From the NCBI RefSeq assembly GCF_030247195.1, contig NC_080671.1, forward strand, positions 212,640,851 through 212,704,850: DNA of 64,000 nucleotides. The letters are read 5' to 3'. A program made the position numbers and the translations under genes. This stretch comes from Topomyia yanbarensis. Taxonomy: Eukaryota; Arthropoda; Insecta; Diptera; Culicidae. The notes under the pieces are model-generated. The model worked only from the letters and a program-made list of their open reading frames with translations. It did not search any database and was not told the origin of the DNA. Below, piece after piece: positions 1 to 11,593 of the stretch (positions are counted from its first letter, which is position 1; the number at the start of each line of letters is the position of its first letter).

Positions 1-2
1 AA

Positions 3-1500
3 CTCTGGCGTCTGAAGTGCGATTGGGACGACCCGTTGGATGAATCACTACAAGAAGTTTGGAAAGAATACAAGCAAAATTTGATGGCTTTTGAATCGTT
101 ATCAGTTCCCCGTTGGATTGGCTGCAGTAATGATTGGTCCGAAGATCAACTACACGGATTTTGCGATGCATCAGAGGTCGCATATGGAGCCTGTCTTTAC
201 CTTCGTTGGACGGCTTTAGATGGAACAATCACAACACGTTTCATTACGTCCAAGTCCAGAGTAGCACCACTGGAAAATCTGAAGACCAAGAAAAAGAAAG
301 TATCCATTCCTCGATTGGAACTGTCATCGGCCCTTCTACTCAGTCATCTGTTCGAAAAGTTCACCCGAAACGCACCTGTTAAGTCGGCCTACTTTGGGAC
401 AGACTCGATGATAGTCAAGCACTGGTTAGTATCTCAGCCATCACGATGGCAAGCGTTCGTAGCAAATCGAGTGTCGGAAATTCAGCATCTCACCAAGGAC
501 GGAACTTGGAACCACGTACCAGGAATTGAAAATCCCACAGACCTGATTTCTCGAGTGATGTCACCAGCTCAACTACAATATCAGTCTCTGTGGTTCGAGG
601 GTCCCTTGTGGATGTCGCAAATGGGACAATATTGGCCGAAAGCTGTAGAGCCTGAACCAGATCAGATAGAGCCTGCATTGCTGGAAGAGCGACCGTCGTC
701 ATCATTTCCTACTCAAGCACTGCCACCTAGCGACATCTTTGGAATGCGTTCGTCATACACCAAAATTCTTCGACTAGCGCTTCTTCTGCGCTTCAGATTC
801 AACGCACAAACCTGTAATATGCAGTCCAGAAAAACCGGAAATATTTCGCACGATGAATTAGAGCAATCGGTGCTCGTGCTGGTTTGTCTATCGCAGCAGG
901 AGTGCTTTTCAGCAGAGTTGCGCAGCTTAACAAAGAATGGTCAAGTTCATGAAGGATCCACTATCAATAGTCTACGTCCACGTTTGTCTGCTGATGGTGT
1001 AATTCGCGTTGGCGGTCGGCTTCTCCATGCGCCGATACCAGCTTCCAGGAAGCATCCGTTCATCTTGGATAGTCATCATCCTTTTGCAACTCTAATTGTG
1101 AGGCATTATCATCTACGTTTGTTTCACGCCGGACAGCTATTGCTGATTGCTTCCGTTCGAGAGAAGTTTTGGCCAACCGCTATTCACAGCTTGGCCAGAA
1201 AAGTGATCCACGAGTGCGTAGTGTGTTTCAAACGAAAGCCCAAGGCGTTAGAGCAGCTTATGGCAGATCTCCCGCCTGAACTTGTCACTCCATCTTCACC
1301 GTTTTTGAAAGTAGGAGTGGATTATTGTGGTCCGTTCTTCATCAGATATCCTAATTGTCGTACTCAGCCAGTGAAGAGTTACGTGGCGATATTTGTATTC
1401 CTCGCTGTGAAGGCAGTTCATCTAGAGCTCGTAGCAGATCTGACAACTCAAGCGTTCCTAGCTGCATTGAAGCGATTTGTAGCCCGTCGAGGAAAACCAC
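3..1500 (+). pseudogene. BEL/Pao retrotransposon pol, RNase H and integrase N-terminal part (5' end outside window)
   Basis: Open from the first bases, so the 5' end lies before the window. The frame can be read from position 3 (LWRLKCDWDDP), upstream of the first possible start, so no start is assigned. The product has the Pao-type RT-RNase H linker (VPRWIG, then FCDASEVAYGACLY, with the RNase H acidic residue in CDAS), the TDSMIVKHWL block, an integrase zinc-binding region (HYHLRLFHAG, later HECVVCF) and the start of the integrase core (KVGVDYCGPF, first catalytic Asp). Homology is lost after RRGKP near 1498 because the frame shifts. The core continues in another frame from about 1499. One missing base is the simplest cause. 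The element is transcribed on the plus strand and must once have carried gag, protease and RT upstream. Confidence 0.9.
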
Positions 1501-2242
1501 AACTACGTGCGATAACGCTACAACGTTCGTCGGCACCAAACGGGAATTGATTGAGCTACATCGACTATTTCACGGACAGCACTTCCTAGATGCTGTTATC
1601 AAGGATGCGGAAAACGATAACATCGAATTTCGCTTCATTCCACCTCGCAGCCCTAACTTTGGAGGGCTATGGGAGGCACAAGTGAAGTCATTTAAGAATC
1701 ACTTTCGGAAGACAATCGGTTTGAGGACTCTCACCGTCGATGAAATGCTAACAGCTTTAGCGCAGATCGAAGCTATCCTCAACTCGCGTCCACTGACACC
1801 GGTCAGCAGCGACCCGAACGATTTCGAAGCGCTCACTCCAGGGCACTTTTTAATGCATCGGCCTTTGACTGCGATCCCAGAACCCGACCTTCAGGATATA
1901 CCAATCAGTAGACTTTCTATGTGGCAGCGAGCCCAAGGTCTCGCTCAGCAAATGTGGAAGAAGTGGAGCACTCAGTACCTGTCTGACCTTCACAATCGCA
2001 CTAAGTGGACTAGGCAACGAGACAGCGTGGCAGAAGGAATGATGGTTTTATTGAAGGACGAGAATACATCTCCGCTGAAGTGGAACCTAGGACGAGTAGT
2101 GAAGATCTTCTACGGAGCAGATGGCAACATCCGAGTTGTCACCGTGCGTACCAAGGACGGCTGTTTCGACAGAGCGATATCCAAAATCTGCGTTCTTCCA
2201 ATCCGGGACAACGTCAAGGAATCAATGGCAGTTGGGAACTAA
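1499..2242 (+). pseudogene. BEL/Pao integrase core C-terminal half and DUF5641-like tail
   Basis: Continues the pol reading in the next frame. The second integrase Asp is in CDNATTFVGTKREL and the Glu in GGLWEAQVKSF, followed by NSRPLTPVSSDPND and PGHFLMHRPL, which are typical of the BEL/Pao integrase C-terminus. The end (WNLGRVVKIFYGADG, then VRTKDGCFDRAISKICVLP) matches the DUF5641-type tail that closes BEL pol. The annotated stop at 2240-2242 looks natural. Apart from the frameshift near 1498 no stop breaks the frame, so the element is recently dead or carries a sequencing error at that spot. Confidence 0.9.
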
Positions 2243-3369
2243 ACCCACTGCTGCAGCAATGCGGAGGGCTACCCAGTGAGTGCCTCCGCAGTCCAGTTAA
2301 GTTTTTGTTTCATTTTACATTGCAAAAAGTTCAAGGAATTTTTGTTCTCCATAGGTCATCCTGCCCCGATCCTCCGGGTCAGAAGTCATCATTTCAAGTC
2401 ATCAACGCAGTCATCCGCCAATCTGCAGTTGGTCGAAGCTCGTATTCGTCTCGTTTGTGCATGCATGTTGGAAGTTATCTTTATTTGGTGAATGAAACAG
2501 TCTTGTCTCATTTGATTGGTAGCTATAAGCACGCATCAGTTCCGACGCACAAGGCGTCCACGTTGGCCAAATGGGTCATCGTCTGGTTAAGCAAGTCTAA
2601 TCGTTTCGCAATATCGTTGGCAGTTACACAGTTCATCGTCTTTTCTCATCAGGAGACCAGTCATGGTACCATCTCCAGTCAGCCTCGGTTAGTCAGTTGA
2701 GGTTGGGTTTGATCACCCCTTCCAGTCAGCTAGAATCTCCGAGTCTACAAGCAAGATGTTTCGACTACCAACGTATTTAACCAAGTTTGAGCAACCCTCC
2801 CCACGAGCAACCTAATCGTGAAGTATTCGCAAGCACCTAACAAGCTTGTGTGGGTAAGTTGTTCCGGTTTTACAAAAATCTCCATCAGAATACTACATCC
2901 ATGTCATTCCGAGGAAATCACCAACCAAAACCATGCACACAAAATGCACAACGAATCGTACTGAAAGAAGTCATTCGTATCAACCGATGCACCCACATGC
3001 AGCGTACGAGACCCCAGCCAGCAGATTGACATCCGAAAAGCCATAGATGACAATCGTCCCCCACATAAGAATAATCCGAAATTCAGAGGCAGTGAAAGCA
3101 GTATCCAATCATCCGTAGCAAAAGTAGAAGCAATCTTTAATCCGAAATTAAAAAGCAACCATCGCCACAGAACGGAGAGGACTCGGTGTCGTCATCATCC
3201 GCAGAAGATTTAAAGCAGTTGAAAAGTGAATTCAAGTTGAAATGTGCATAAACGTAATTTGTAAAAGTTATGTTGAAGTAGTAACAGATAGGAACGAGAA
3301 GTACAGCATAGATTAGAAATGTGAGGATATTTCAAATTTGAAACCCCGTTGGTTTCAAGGCGGGCGGCA
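2243..3369 (+). other. BEL element 3' untranslated region
   Basis: About 1.1 kb between the pol stop and the putative 3' LTR. I see no conserved coding sequence in either strand. It ends in a G-rich stretch (caaggcgggcggca) directly before TGTTTAGG, which is a plausible polypurine tract. Long 3' regions of this kind occur in insect BEL elements. Confidence 0.6.
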
Positions 3370-3862
3370 TGTTTAGGAATGAACTAAACCACTAAATTGG
3401 CAACACAGATAAGTTCCACATTCTTATCTCTCGTAGATGTGCTCTTATCAGTCTATTTCTCTTATCACCAGCAGAAAGATAGGGATAGCAGGTAGCTATC
3501 GATCGTGCATGATCGTGTCCTATATTCACCACTGCACCATAGCAGCGACCAGTCTGCTAGGTCAGTGGCAGTTAAGTTCAGACCATCCGTCACATCGCAT
3601 CTGTGTATCTAAACCGCGCTAGATAACAGAGCAAATAAAGTTCAAATATATAGTGAAGTTTTCTTTCTTAAATAAACTCTGTTTCAATAGTGCAACCAAT
3701 TGTGATATTTCACTACGGGACAGTTCCGAAAGTCACTGGTCATCCGCGTCGCGAGTGCGTGTGCGCCCAAAAGGGCTATTGTGCTTGGCCCGTCGGCCAT
3801 CTCTAACAAACTGCCAGGCCAACGGCCTGTGGAACGAGGTCAGTGACCTCCACTACCGATCA
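3370..3862 (+). repeat. putative 3' LTR of the BEL element
   Basis: Starts TGTTTAGG right after the G-rich tract. It contains an AATAAA-like signal (gagcaaataaagttc, and again ttaaataaactc). The 3' limit is uncertain: CA ends occur at about 3722 (gggaca), 3809 (ctaaca) and 3860 (cgatca). The 5' LTR is outside the window, so neither LTR identity nor the target duplication can be checked. Confidence 0.5.
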
Positions 3863-3895
3863 TAAAATACGCGTTCTAAATCCGATCGAGAACAG

Positions 3896-3943
3896 ACTCC
3901 ATTCAGAAATCCGAACCGGTTCCGGAATGAGTTTAACTGGGTC
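3896..3943. mobile_element. right-end fragment of a foldback MITE
   Basis: These 48 bases match, with one visible change, the right arm of the full element at 4030-4202 (gactccattcagaaatccg through gtttaactgggtc). It sits about 90 bp before the full copy. Confidence 0.7.
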
Positions 3944-4029
3944 GTTTCTGTGAGCCGTGCAATTTGCCCACCTTTCTCTTCTATACTTCTTGGGCGCGTT
4001 TGACATTTCAATCTACGGCGCACGCTAAT

Positions 4030-4202
4030 CCCCGGTCAAACAATTCGGAATTTGATTCGGAATCCTGAATGGAGTCAGTGTGGATTCCAAATCAAATGCA
4101 ACAACCGATTCTGAGTCGGAATCGGTTGTTGCATTTGATTTGGAATCCATAAAGACTCCATTCAGAAATCCGAACAGGTTCCGGAATGAGTTTAACTGGG
4201 TC
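4030..4202. mobile_element. foldback MITE, copy 1
   Basis: A near-perfect hairpin. The left arm begins ccccggtcaaac and runs to gattccaaatcaaatg. It reads back as catttgatttggaatc and ends gtttaactgggtc. The centre is an almost palindromic cgattctgagtcggaatcgg. No coding capacity. A second full copy is at 14014-14184. The superfamily is unclear because I could not fix a target duplication. Confidence 0.8.
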
Positions 4203-4317
4203 GCAGAATGATTATTTATTGAGATTAAAAACCTTTTTTCGTCTACAGATGGCATTACATTTATGTCCTTTGTGATTCCTTTGGATTTACAGGAGTGGAC
4301 TATATTGTTAATATACA

Positions 4318-5104
4318 ATATTTGGTTTTGTGGTAACCGGAAGCCGCCATCTTGGATTTCAAAATGGCGCCAATCATTAATTTTCACTTTCTATTAATTA
4401 CTACCTTTCAAATGATCCTCATATTGATGGTGGTTTTCAGTGTTTTGTGGTAACCGGAAGCCGCCATCTTCGATTTCAAAATGGCGCTAATCATCGACTT
4501 TTAACTTCTACTAATTACTACCTTTCAAATGACACCCATATTGATGGTGGTTTTCAGTGTTTTGTGATAAGCGGAAGCCGCCAGCTTGGATTTCAAAATG
4601 GCGTCAATCATCAATTTTTGCCTTCTACTAATTACTAGCTTTCAAACGACACCCATATTGATGGTGGTTTTCAGTGTTTTATGGTAACAGGAAGCCGCCA
4701 TCTTGGATTTCAAAATGACGCCAATCATCGACTTTTATCTTCTACTAATTACTACCTTTCAAATGACACCCATATTGATGGTGGTTTTTAGTGTTTTGTG
4801 GTAACCGGAAACCGCCATCTTTGATTTCAAAATGCCGCCAATCATCAATTTTCATCTTCTACTAATTACTTTTCAGTGTTTTGTGATAACCGGAAGCCGC
4901 CATCTTGGATTTCAAAATAGCACCAATCATCAATTTTCGCCTTCAACTAATCAATACCTTTCAAATGACACCCCTATTTATGGTAGTTTCTAGTGTTTTT
5001 TGATAACCGGAAGCCGCCATCTTGGATTTAAAAATGGCGCCAATCATCAATTTTCAGCTTCTACGTATGGCTACTTTTCAAATGATACCCATATTGATAG
5101 TGGT
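4318..5104. repeat. ~117-bp satellite, about seven units
   Basis: Direct tandem array. Each unit carries ttttgtggtaaccggaag, then ccgccatcttggatttc, then aaaatggcgccaatcatc and a run ending tattgatggtggttttc. Unit starts fall near 4324, 4442, 4559, 4677, 4794, 4877 and 4996. The sixth unit lost about 35 bases. No open frame is conserved between units. Confidence 0.85.
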
Positions 5105-5147
5105 TCTTAGTGCCAATGCTAATCATCCATATAATATATATATTGGA

Positions 5148-5290
5148 AGCCTAAATTTGGGGTTATCCGAACGTTACACAAATTTTGGGTTATCCGCTCG
5201 TTATAAATTTTGGATTATGCGCTCAGTACTCAAACTTTGGGTTATCCGCTCTTTACTAAAATTTTGGGTTATCCGCTCAGTACTCAAATA
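5148..5290. repeat. ~34-bp tandem repeat
   Basis: Five imperfect direct units, each around ttttgggttatccgctc plus an AT-rich spacer. Directly after it (5300-5380) come inverted tacccaaaat / attttgggta words, so array and flank share sequence. Confidence 0.75.
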
Positions 5291-5380
5291 GTCCTCACAC
5301 TACCCAAAATTTAGGTTCAAAGCGTGTTACCCAAAAGTGAGGAGATTTTGGGTAGGATTCTACCCAAAATTAGGTAACGG

Positions 5381-7487
5381 CTGGTAAGCGTGTATACACC
5401 GGACTGCCACGACCAGATAATTTGGTTGGAAGGAGTGGGGTTACCCTATAGCCCCCCTTCACCTTTGGCAGACTTCCACCTGATCTGAAGCTTTGGTAAA
5501 AACGCTTTTAATCCACCTAACAGTGTGATGAGACATTTCTTATAACTCTTATCACTCTCTTCGGATATTATATCGTTTGAGAACATTTAGAACTTGATGC
5601 TTCGCGATGTTTTTGATAACACATACTACATGGGAAAGTGGCAGGACTCAGAGAATCGCTCAAATCAGCATAGGACAACATCAGTGCTAGAAATCTCAAA
5701 TCAAATCAATGGGAAGCGAAAAAATGGCCCATAAAATAGACATAGATACGAATTATTGTTAATGCTCTGTTAATAAAATATCTAAATTGTGGTGGGAAAA
5801 CTGAATTTTCCTAAAGGGGTTATATATTGTACTGAGCCAAAAAAATCGCATTTTTTTTGAATCGATTTGAAGTTCATACTTTACCCTTTGGCGATTGTTT
5901 ACTTTTTCGGTCCCACCTATCAGCATTGAAGTATCGTTCTTACGTTTTTTTACAATAACTACAGTTCTACACCACCGATTTCGTCCGGGTTTTTTTCAAT
6001 AGCGATCATTGTTACTATTTACAGCTGATATCAGCTTGATAATCCTAAAAAAATACGAAAATGACAGTTTCGCTTCTAAACTACTAGCAAAAAAAGTATC
6101 GCCCTGTTTGTTTGCATGGAGCGTGGAGGACGAAACTTTAAATAAACAAACAAAAATACAGTTTCGCCCGTTGTATTTTTTGCTGTAGTTTAAGAAAGCA
6201 ATATCGTAGAATCAAAATTTTTAGGTTAATTGGTTGCGTTTCAAAGCCCTCATTCGCATGTATGAAAAAAGCCTTATGTTTACATTTGTAAGTATCGCCA
6301 TTTTCACAAAAAAGGGTTGAAATGAAATCGCAGCTCCGGATATCACGCTATCTCTGAAGTGCATGCGTGCATAGTTCCAAATTTTACTTCGACATCGACT
6401 TTTTCTAAAGGTGACTTCCCAGTAGTATCCTTGATTTGAATTATTATCGCTAATCCTAATGCCAAAGAACAAATAAAAACCTCTCGAAAACGAAACGTTT
6501 GGAAAAATCATCATCATTACTGGAATTTTCATTTTCACGAAACTTTTCGATAACCTTCCGTCACTTGCGTTAATGCACTGTGTGCACAGTGCACTGAAAA
6601 TCTAGCGAAATCGTCTTAGGGCACCAGCGGGTCTAATTCAGAGCTATCTGCGCGGCGAGTAAAGTAAAGAATACTAAAAATTAATTTCTATTCCATAATT
6701 TTCAGTTCAGCAATTCGAGAGATCGTGCTCACCGCAAGCCATGAAAAATAGACTACGTTGTGAAGCGATGGTCACTATTTATTAAAAAATCACGGTTAAA
6801 TAAAAAAAAACTATACTATTAAAAAATTTCAAATAGTTTATAATTTTCACAAAACTTATTAAGAAAAATTGTTTAATAATCTTTCGTAATATTGTGTAAG
6901 AAAAAAGCTGAAAATTTCAGTATTTTCTCTATCTGCAACATATACCAATTACCAATTAATTGGTATACGAATTGGAATAGGTTCGCCAAATTTTGGAAAA
7001 AGTCTATAAAAAACCCCTTGAAAATTACCTAAAAATTGTTGTAGTTCGATACAATAAAAAATCCCCAAAAATGAAATGTACCTATTAATGTGAAACACAG
7101 TGAATAATACATACAATAAAGACCCATTTTTATCAGTCTCATGGTATATTTTAGGCTGACAAAATGGGGACATTGACTAAATCGGGCAATTTTTTTTCTT
7201 TATAATAAACTGAAGCTGTTAAAATATTCTTCCCGTCCCTTGATGTAGTCTGATAACTATTTCTGATTATGATGAACATTTTATTTTTGCATATTTCCAT
7301 CTTCATGATAAGGAAAACATGCTCAAGAAAGGATTTACTCGAATTCAGTCTTGTTCGTCTGCTAGAGCCCATCAAACATATGTTCATATTTGGCTGATAA
7401 AATCAGGGTTTCAATGTATTATAATAGATATTCAGCATTCGAAGAAGTTTCTTGTGAACGAGTGTAGAACGACTTTGTTTCTACTTA
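5381..7487. other. non-coding stretch, no gene recognised
   Basis: About 2.1 kb of AT-rich sequence without a convincing open frame on either strand. One weak foldback lies at 6082-6192 (aaactactagcaaaaaaag against ttttttgctgtagttt). A block near 5500-5580 (aatccacctaacagtgtg) looks like a dispersed mosquito repeat. Nothing else can be supported. Confidence 0.6.
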
Positions 7488-7495
7488 CTTGAAGT

Positions 7496-9257
7496 CAGCG
7501 GCGTAGCCAGAAATTCGGTTTGGTGGGGGTTTGGTGAAAATCGATCATACTGTCCAAACGGCATAATTCCGAAACCGTAATTTTTGAAGTTTTAAAATTA
7601 TGCAGAATTAATTTTTCAGAAAATGGTAATAGAGTTCGTGTCTAGCGAATTTGTTGAGACTTTATTGTAGTCATGAATATTAACCTGATAAAAATCACCA
7701 TAAATACTTCTTGGACGATATACCGTCAAAATTATTTTATCAAATGATGCGCTGTTTAACGTTTGTAAAATTCATCGAAGATACTAAACCTCCGAAGTTG
7801 GTGGTTTCAAAATGATGCTATCTTGACCTTAAATTACTGTTTTTAAACATTTGACCTATACATATAATTGGTCATACAACAAAAATCAAATGCTCATCAA
7901 AATCGATCAGAACCTGCTAGAATCGAATGGAAATCGTTATTTTTCATAAATTTCTCTCTACATTCGGAAAGTGTTATCCTCGTTATTAATCATATTACGT
8001 TTTCGTCTCAACTCGACGCATTCCCAAAAAAAACCTGTCTTAATCCACCTAGTGGTGCAATTGTGCTTGTCTCATTTGTCCAGACTACGATTCTATGGCT
8101 GGTTATGTTCAATACAATGGTGGAAATGAATATTACATGTTCAGAACGATTTGCACATACATACAATGGATCGACAGCCACGATCTTGAGATACTATGTG
8201 ATACTGAAACGTCGCTTGAAACCAGGGGCGGATCATGGAGAAAGATCCGGGAGCTCCAGATCCTGCCAAAAATTTTCAACTTGTTAAGAAATTTTAAACT
8301 AGTTTTAATTTTAAAGTAGCTACCCCTCACTGCATACTCCCTCCGGGCCGGTATGATTGACGATTTTTAGAGTGATTGCATAATCTTTCTATATGAGAAA
8401 GACAAAAATGTACCAAAGTCCAAAAAAAGTCAAAATACAAATTTGATTTTGAAAATTTTTCATTTCAGTTTATATGGGAATTTGCTGTGTGGTTGCACTC
8501 TTCAACTCGTAACTCCGGAACCGGAAGTCCAATCAATAAAAAATTCAATAGCAGCCGATGCGAAGGTTGTACCTTTCATTTGAGACTAACTTTGTGCAAA
8601 TCGGTCCAGCCATCTCTGAGAAACAGAGGTCACATTTTTTCCACATACACACATACATACACACACAGACATTTTCCGATCTCGACGAACTCAGTCGATT
8701 GGCATATGACACTCGGCCCTCCGAGTCGGGATTAGATTGACGAATTTTAGAGTGAATGAGAAAGGCAAAAACATTTTTGGCAAATGCTGAAAGTTATGCA
8801 TTTTTGGTGAGCAGTTCTATGTTTCATAGACATTAAATCAATTTTAACTTCTCTTCCTATTAAATAAAGACCCTTATTACAGTACATCTCTACAAAAACG
8901 AGATCAATTTGAAAATAAATCTGAGGACTATGATTGATTACAGAACTCTGTAATTTTCTATTGGAATGTTTTCAGGCAGGAATTTGATATTGATGCTATT
9001 AGACAACTGTGAAATGAAGACCAATAGATCAGGTACATATCAGGACCCCATTCCGACAATTTATCAAAAGTCCTCATGATGTTTACAACAACAGGTTATC
9101 AATCTACGGATCAGATAATTGTTATTGTAATATTGAATTAAATCAGTCTGCATCAATAAATTTTCAACTTCAATCCAATTTTTTTTTTTTGGGTGTGATG
9201 GGGGGGGGGGGGTTGTATGGTGTTAAACCCCAAAACCTTCTCTGGGCTACGCCGTTG
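7496..9257. mobile_element. non-autonomous hAT-type element, 1,762 bp
   Basis: Left end CAGCGGCGTAGCC and, inverted, right end CAACGGCGTAGCC (12 of 13 identical). The element is flanked by cttgaagt (7488-7495) and cttggagt (9258-9265), an 8-bp target duplication with one mismatch, as expected for hAT. Poly-T and a 14-G run lie just inside the right end (9179-9213). No transposase frame is visible, so it would depend on a relative for movement. It contains an inverted copy of another repeat at 8320-8785. Confidence 0.8.
8320..8785 (-). repeat. nested copy of the 62.5-64 kb repeat family, inverted
   Basis: The complement shares the order of the unit at 62481: a pyrimidine block, gagggccgagtg-like text, a CA/GT microsatellite, then tctcagagatggctggaccg, caaatgaaaggtacaacc and ttccggttccggagttac. 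It sits inside the hAT-type element, so it inserted later or was captured. Confidence 0.7.
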
Positions 9258-9265
9258 CTTGGAGT

Positions 9266-10059
9266 TATTTATTTGGCTTTTCATTTTCCGATATGTTTCA
9301 GATCGATCCGATGGTCATTAGTTAGAAAAATTGCAGTCAGAAGGTTCGCACAAAAGAACATTTTTGCACTGATAAGTTATCAAGTTCCTTCCAGACAACT
9401 TGGAAGTGTTCGGTGCGGTGATTATTTCTAGCGGTTGTAGATAGAAAAATGAAATACAAAATTCGATTTGTCGAAATAATGTTTGGCTTATTTCAATGGA
9501 TTATTTCTATATTGAACAATAAATAGGCGACAAAGAGTAATCCACAAACAACAAGCCATAACTTTTAAAGTATTCAAAATAGATATTTGAAGTCTTCAGT
9601 AAAGTTATTCGCAAAAGTAAGAGCTACAAATTTGCTGAAGGCATCATTTCGATATAATCACTTCCAAGAAAATTTGTGAAAATATCTCACTCATAGGGGG
9701 ATTAATCAGCAAAAGCACAATACCAAAAGAAAGGGCATATTTCCTCCATTAAATTCTCCGAAGATACTATTGACCTAAAATAAGCCGTTTTGGCGTTAAT
9801 AATAGATTACATGTTTTTGGTCATATTTCTGGCAATGGGAAATGATAAAAATCTTTCGTCCGCATTTAATGTTAAATATCTCTTTTGATAATAGTCCGAT
9901 TTCAACAATCTATAGCTTGTTCGAAAGGTATTCGTTAAAGCTGTCTAAAAACATATAAATTGTTAATCTATATTGTCAATTTCGGCAGATAATTCAAAAA
10001 AACTGTAAAAAACGCCATTTTTACGCATTTAAACATTCATATCTTGGAAACTAAACATC
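9266..10059. other. non-coding stretch
   Basis: AT-rich and without a supported open frame, terminal repeats or RNA gene. Confidence 0.5.
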
Positions 10060-10195
10060 AGAATCAAAAACAAATTAATAGCGTTCATACTGTTTTTTAG
10101 TTCTTTCATTTAAAGTTGGTTTGGATAAGATCGGTTCAGCCATTGCTGAGAAACACGAATGAGAATTTGTCCGTTACATACACACACACACACAG

Positions 10196-10228
<33 letters not shown>

Positions 10229-10345
10229 TTGTCCCAAATCGTCGAGCTGAGTCGATTGGTATATAAGACTCGGCCCTCCGGGCCTCGGAAAAAATCTTGA
10301 AAGTTTGAGCGAATTCTATACATTTCTTTTATAAGAAATGTAAAA
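10060..10345 (-). repeat. diverged copy of the same dispersed family, with CA microsatellite
   Basis: Contains catttaaagttggtttgg, gcttcagccattgctgag-type text, a (CA)n run at 10180-10224, then cgagctgagtcgattgg and ctcggccctccgggcc. The order matches the complement of the copies at 8320, 62481 and 63664. Confidence 0.65.
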
Positions 10346-11323
10346 ATGGACTGCCTGAAACGAAGGCAATTGCAATTAATGCGATCCGTCAGCGCATTGG
10401 CAGTGCGTAATATTCGCACTAGATATGGCCTCACTTCTAATGCGAAGGAAGATTTTTTTGTTAGGGGATTTTGTGATTCATTCGTTTACCCTTTATGCTG
10501 CATATGTAACGACTTTCCCAGAACGATGGATTTTATTGTCAACACAAAATCATGGCACCGAAATACACACAGGAAAGCATTTACCTAGAGAAACACGCTA
10601 ATAGCTAATAACTTTGTCAATAAACTTGTTCGACGTCGTTGGTTATCCTAAGTGTAAAAATCCCTCCACCTCCGCGTATTAGAGTAGGAAGGGCTCGTTA
10701 TAATTTTCTGCTAGGAAATCACTCGATACAGAAATCCAATGGACCTACCAAATATGGCTTACCTGTTTAATGCGCTAACTCGAGAAAGACTGACTGGCAC
10801 TCGCTATCGCAGCCGCTGTGCTGGCGATCTCGCTCAAAGATCTCGCCAACATTGTATGACAGTGTTACCAACTTACCAACATTATCACGAGGAAGGGGTA
10901 GGAATATCGAGTCCAGCTAGTACCTCACATCCTTCCCCTTCTCCAAAGAAATTTTTTTTTCGTGCTTCCTGGATAGTTTAAGTGCTTTATCTAATCTAGG
11001 GTATCTTAAAACTCGAAATAATGCGTCACTTTTCTTACCATGTACAAAGCAGCTCAATGTTTATCATGTTTTTAGGCGCTTCAAATCGCTCAGTGAAATA
11101 GATTTTTGTACGGCTCAAGTGCATATTCAATATTTTCAATTTCATGTGCATATTCGAGGTATATGCCAGAAAATGCATAAAAATCATTGCAGCATAAACG
11201 AGACGGACATACAAACATATGTGAACTATAAATTCTCAGTGTTTCTTCTAAATCATATTCCAATTCGTCTGTGTGACGTGGCAATAGGTTTGGTCCAGTA
11301 CTCGGAAGTCATTCAGATTGAAT
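10346..11323. other. region upstream of the transposase-like gene, no gene recognised
   Basis: No open frame with recognisable content. I searched it for terminal repeats matching the 3' side of the transposase-like gene (13733-14013) and saw none. Confidence 0.45.
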
Positions 11324-11593
11324 ATGTCAGAGGTCTACGGAATCAAGACAAGCGTAAAAAATACTGTTCCAATGGCATGCGGGATGTGTAACATTATATT
11401 CGAATATTTCAAAAAATTTTGGAGTCACATTACTCGAAACCATAATGCATTGATTGACAGTAATGAACCATCGCCATCAGTATCTGTTGAATGCCCTCTG
11501 CCAGATCCTGATATGAATATGCAAGTAGATGAAGATGAATGCACTGAAAGTCCTGCGCTCATAACCAACCCCATTTCTATTCTGAGCCAATAA
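11324..11593 (+). pseudogene. transposase-like gene, N-terminal C2H2 zinc-finger part
   Basis: ATG at 11324; a second in-frame ATG, MACGMC, sits at the finger and may be the true start. A single C2H2 finger is visible (C-x2-C-x12-H-x4-H), followed by an acidic low-complexity linker ending in a stop at 11591-11593. The following conserved segment continues in another frame. This could be a frameshift or an unrecognised small intron. The finger probably gave DNA or RNA binding. The family call depends on the next segment. Confidence 0.6.

Noticed and set aside
4318..5290. CRISPR-like array
   Set aside because: Units are contiguous satellites without unique spacers, and the genome is eukaryotic.
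7868..8287. 139-codon open frame inside the hAT-type element as transposase
   Set aside because: No hAT transposase motif (no RW or dimerisation block), low-complexity content and overlap with repeat sequence.
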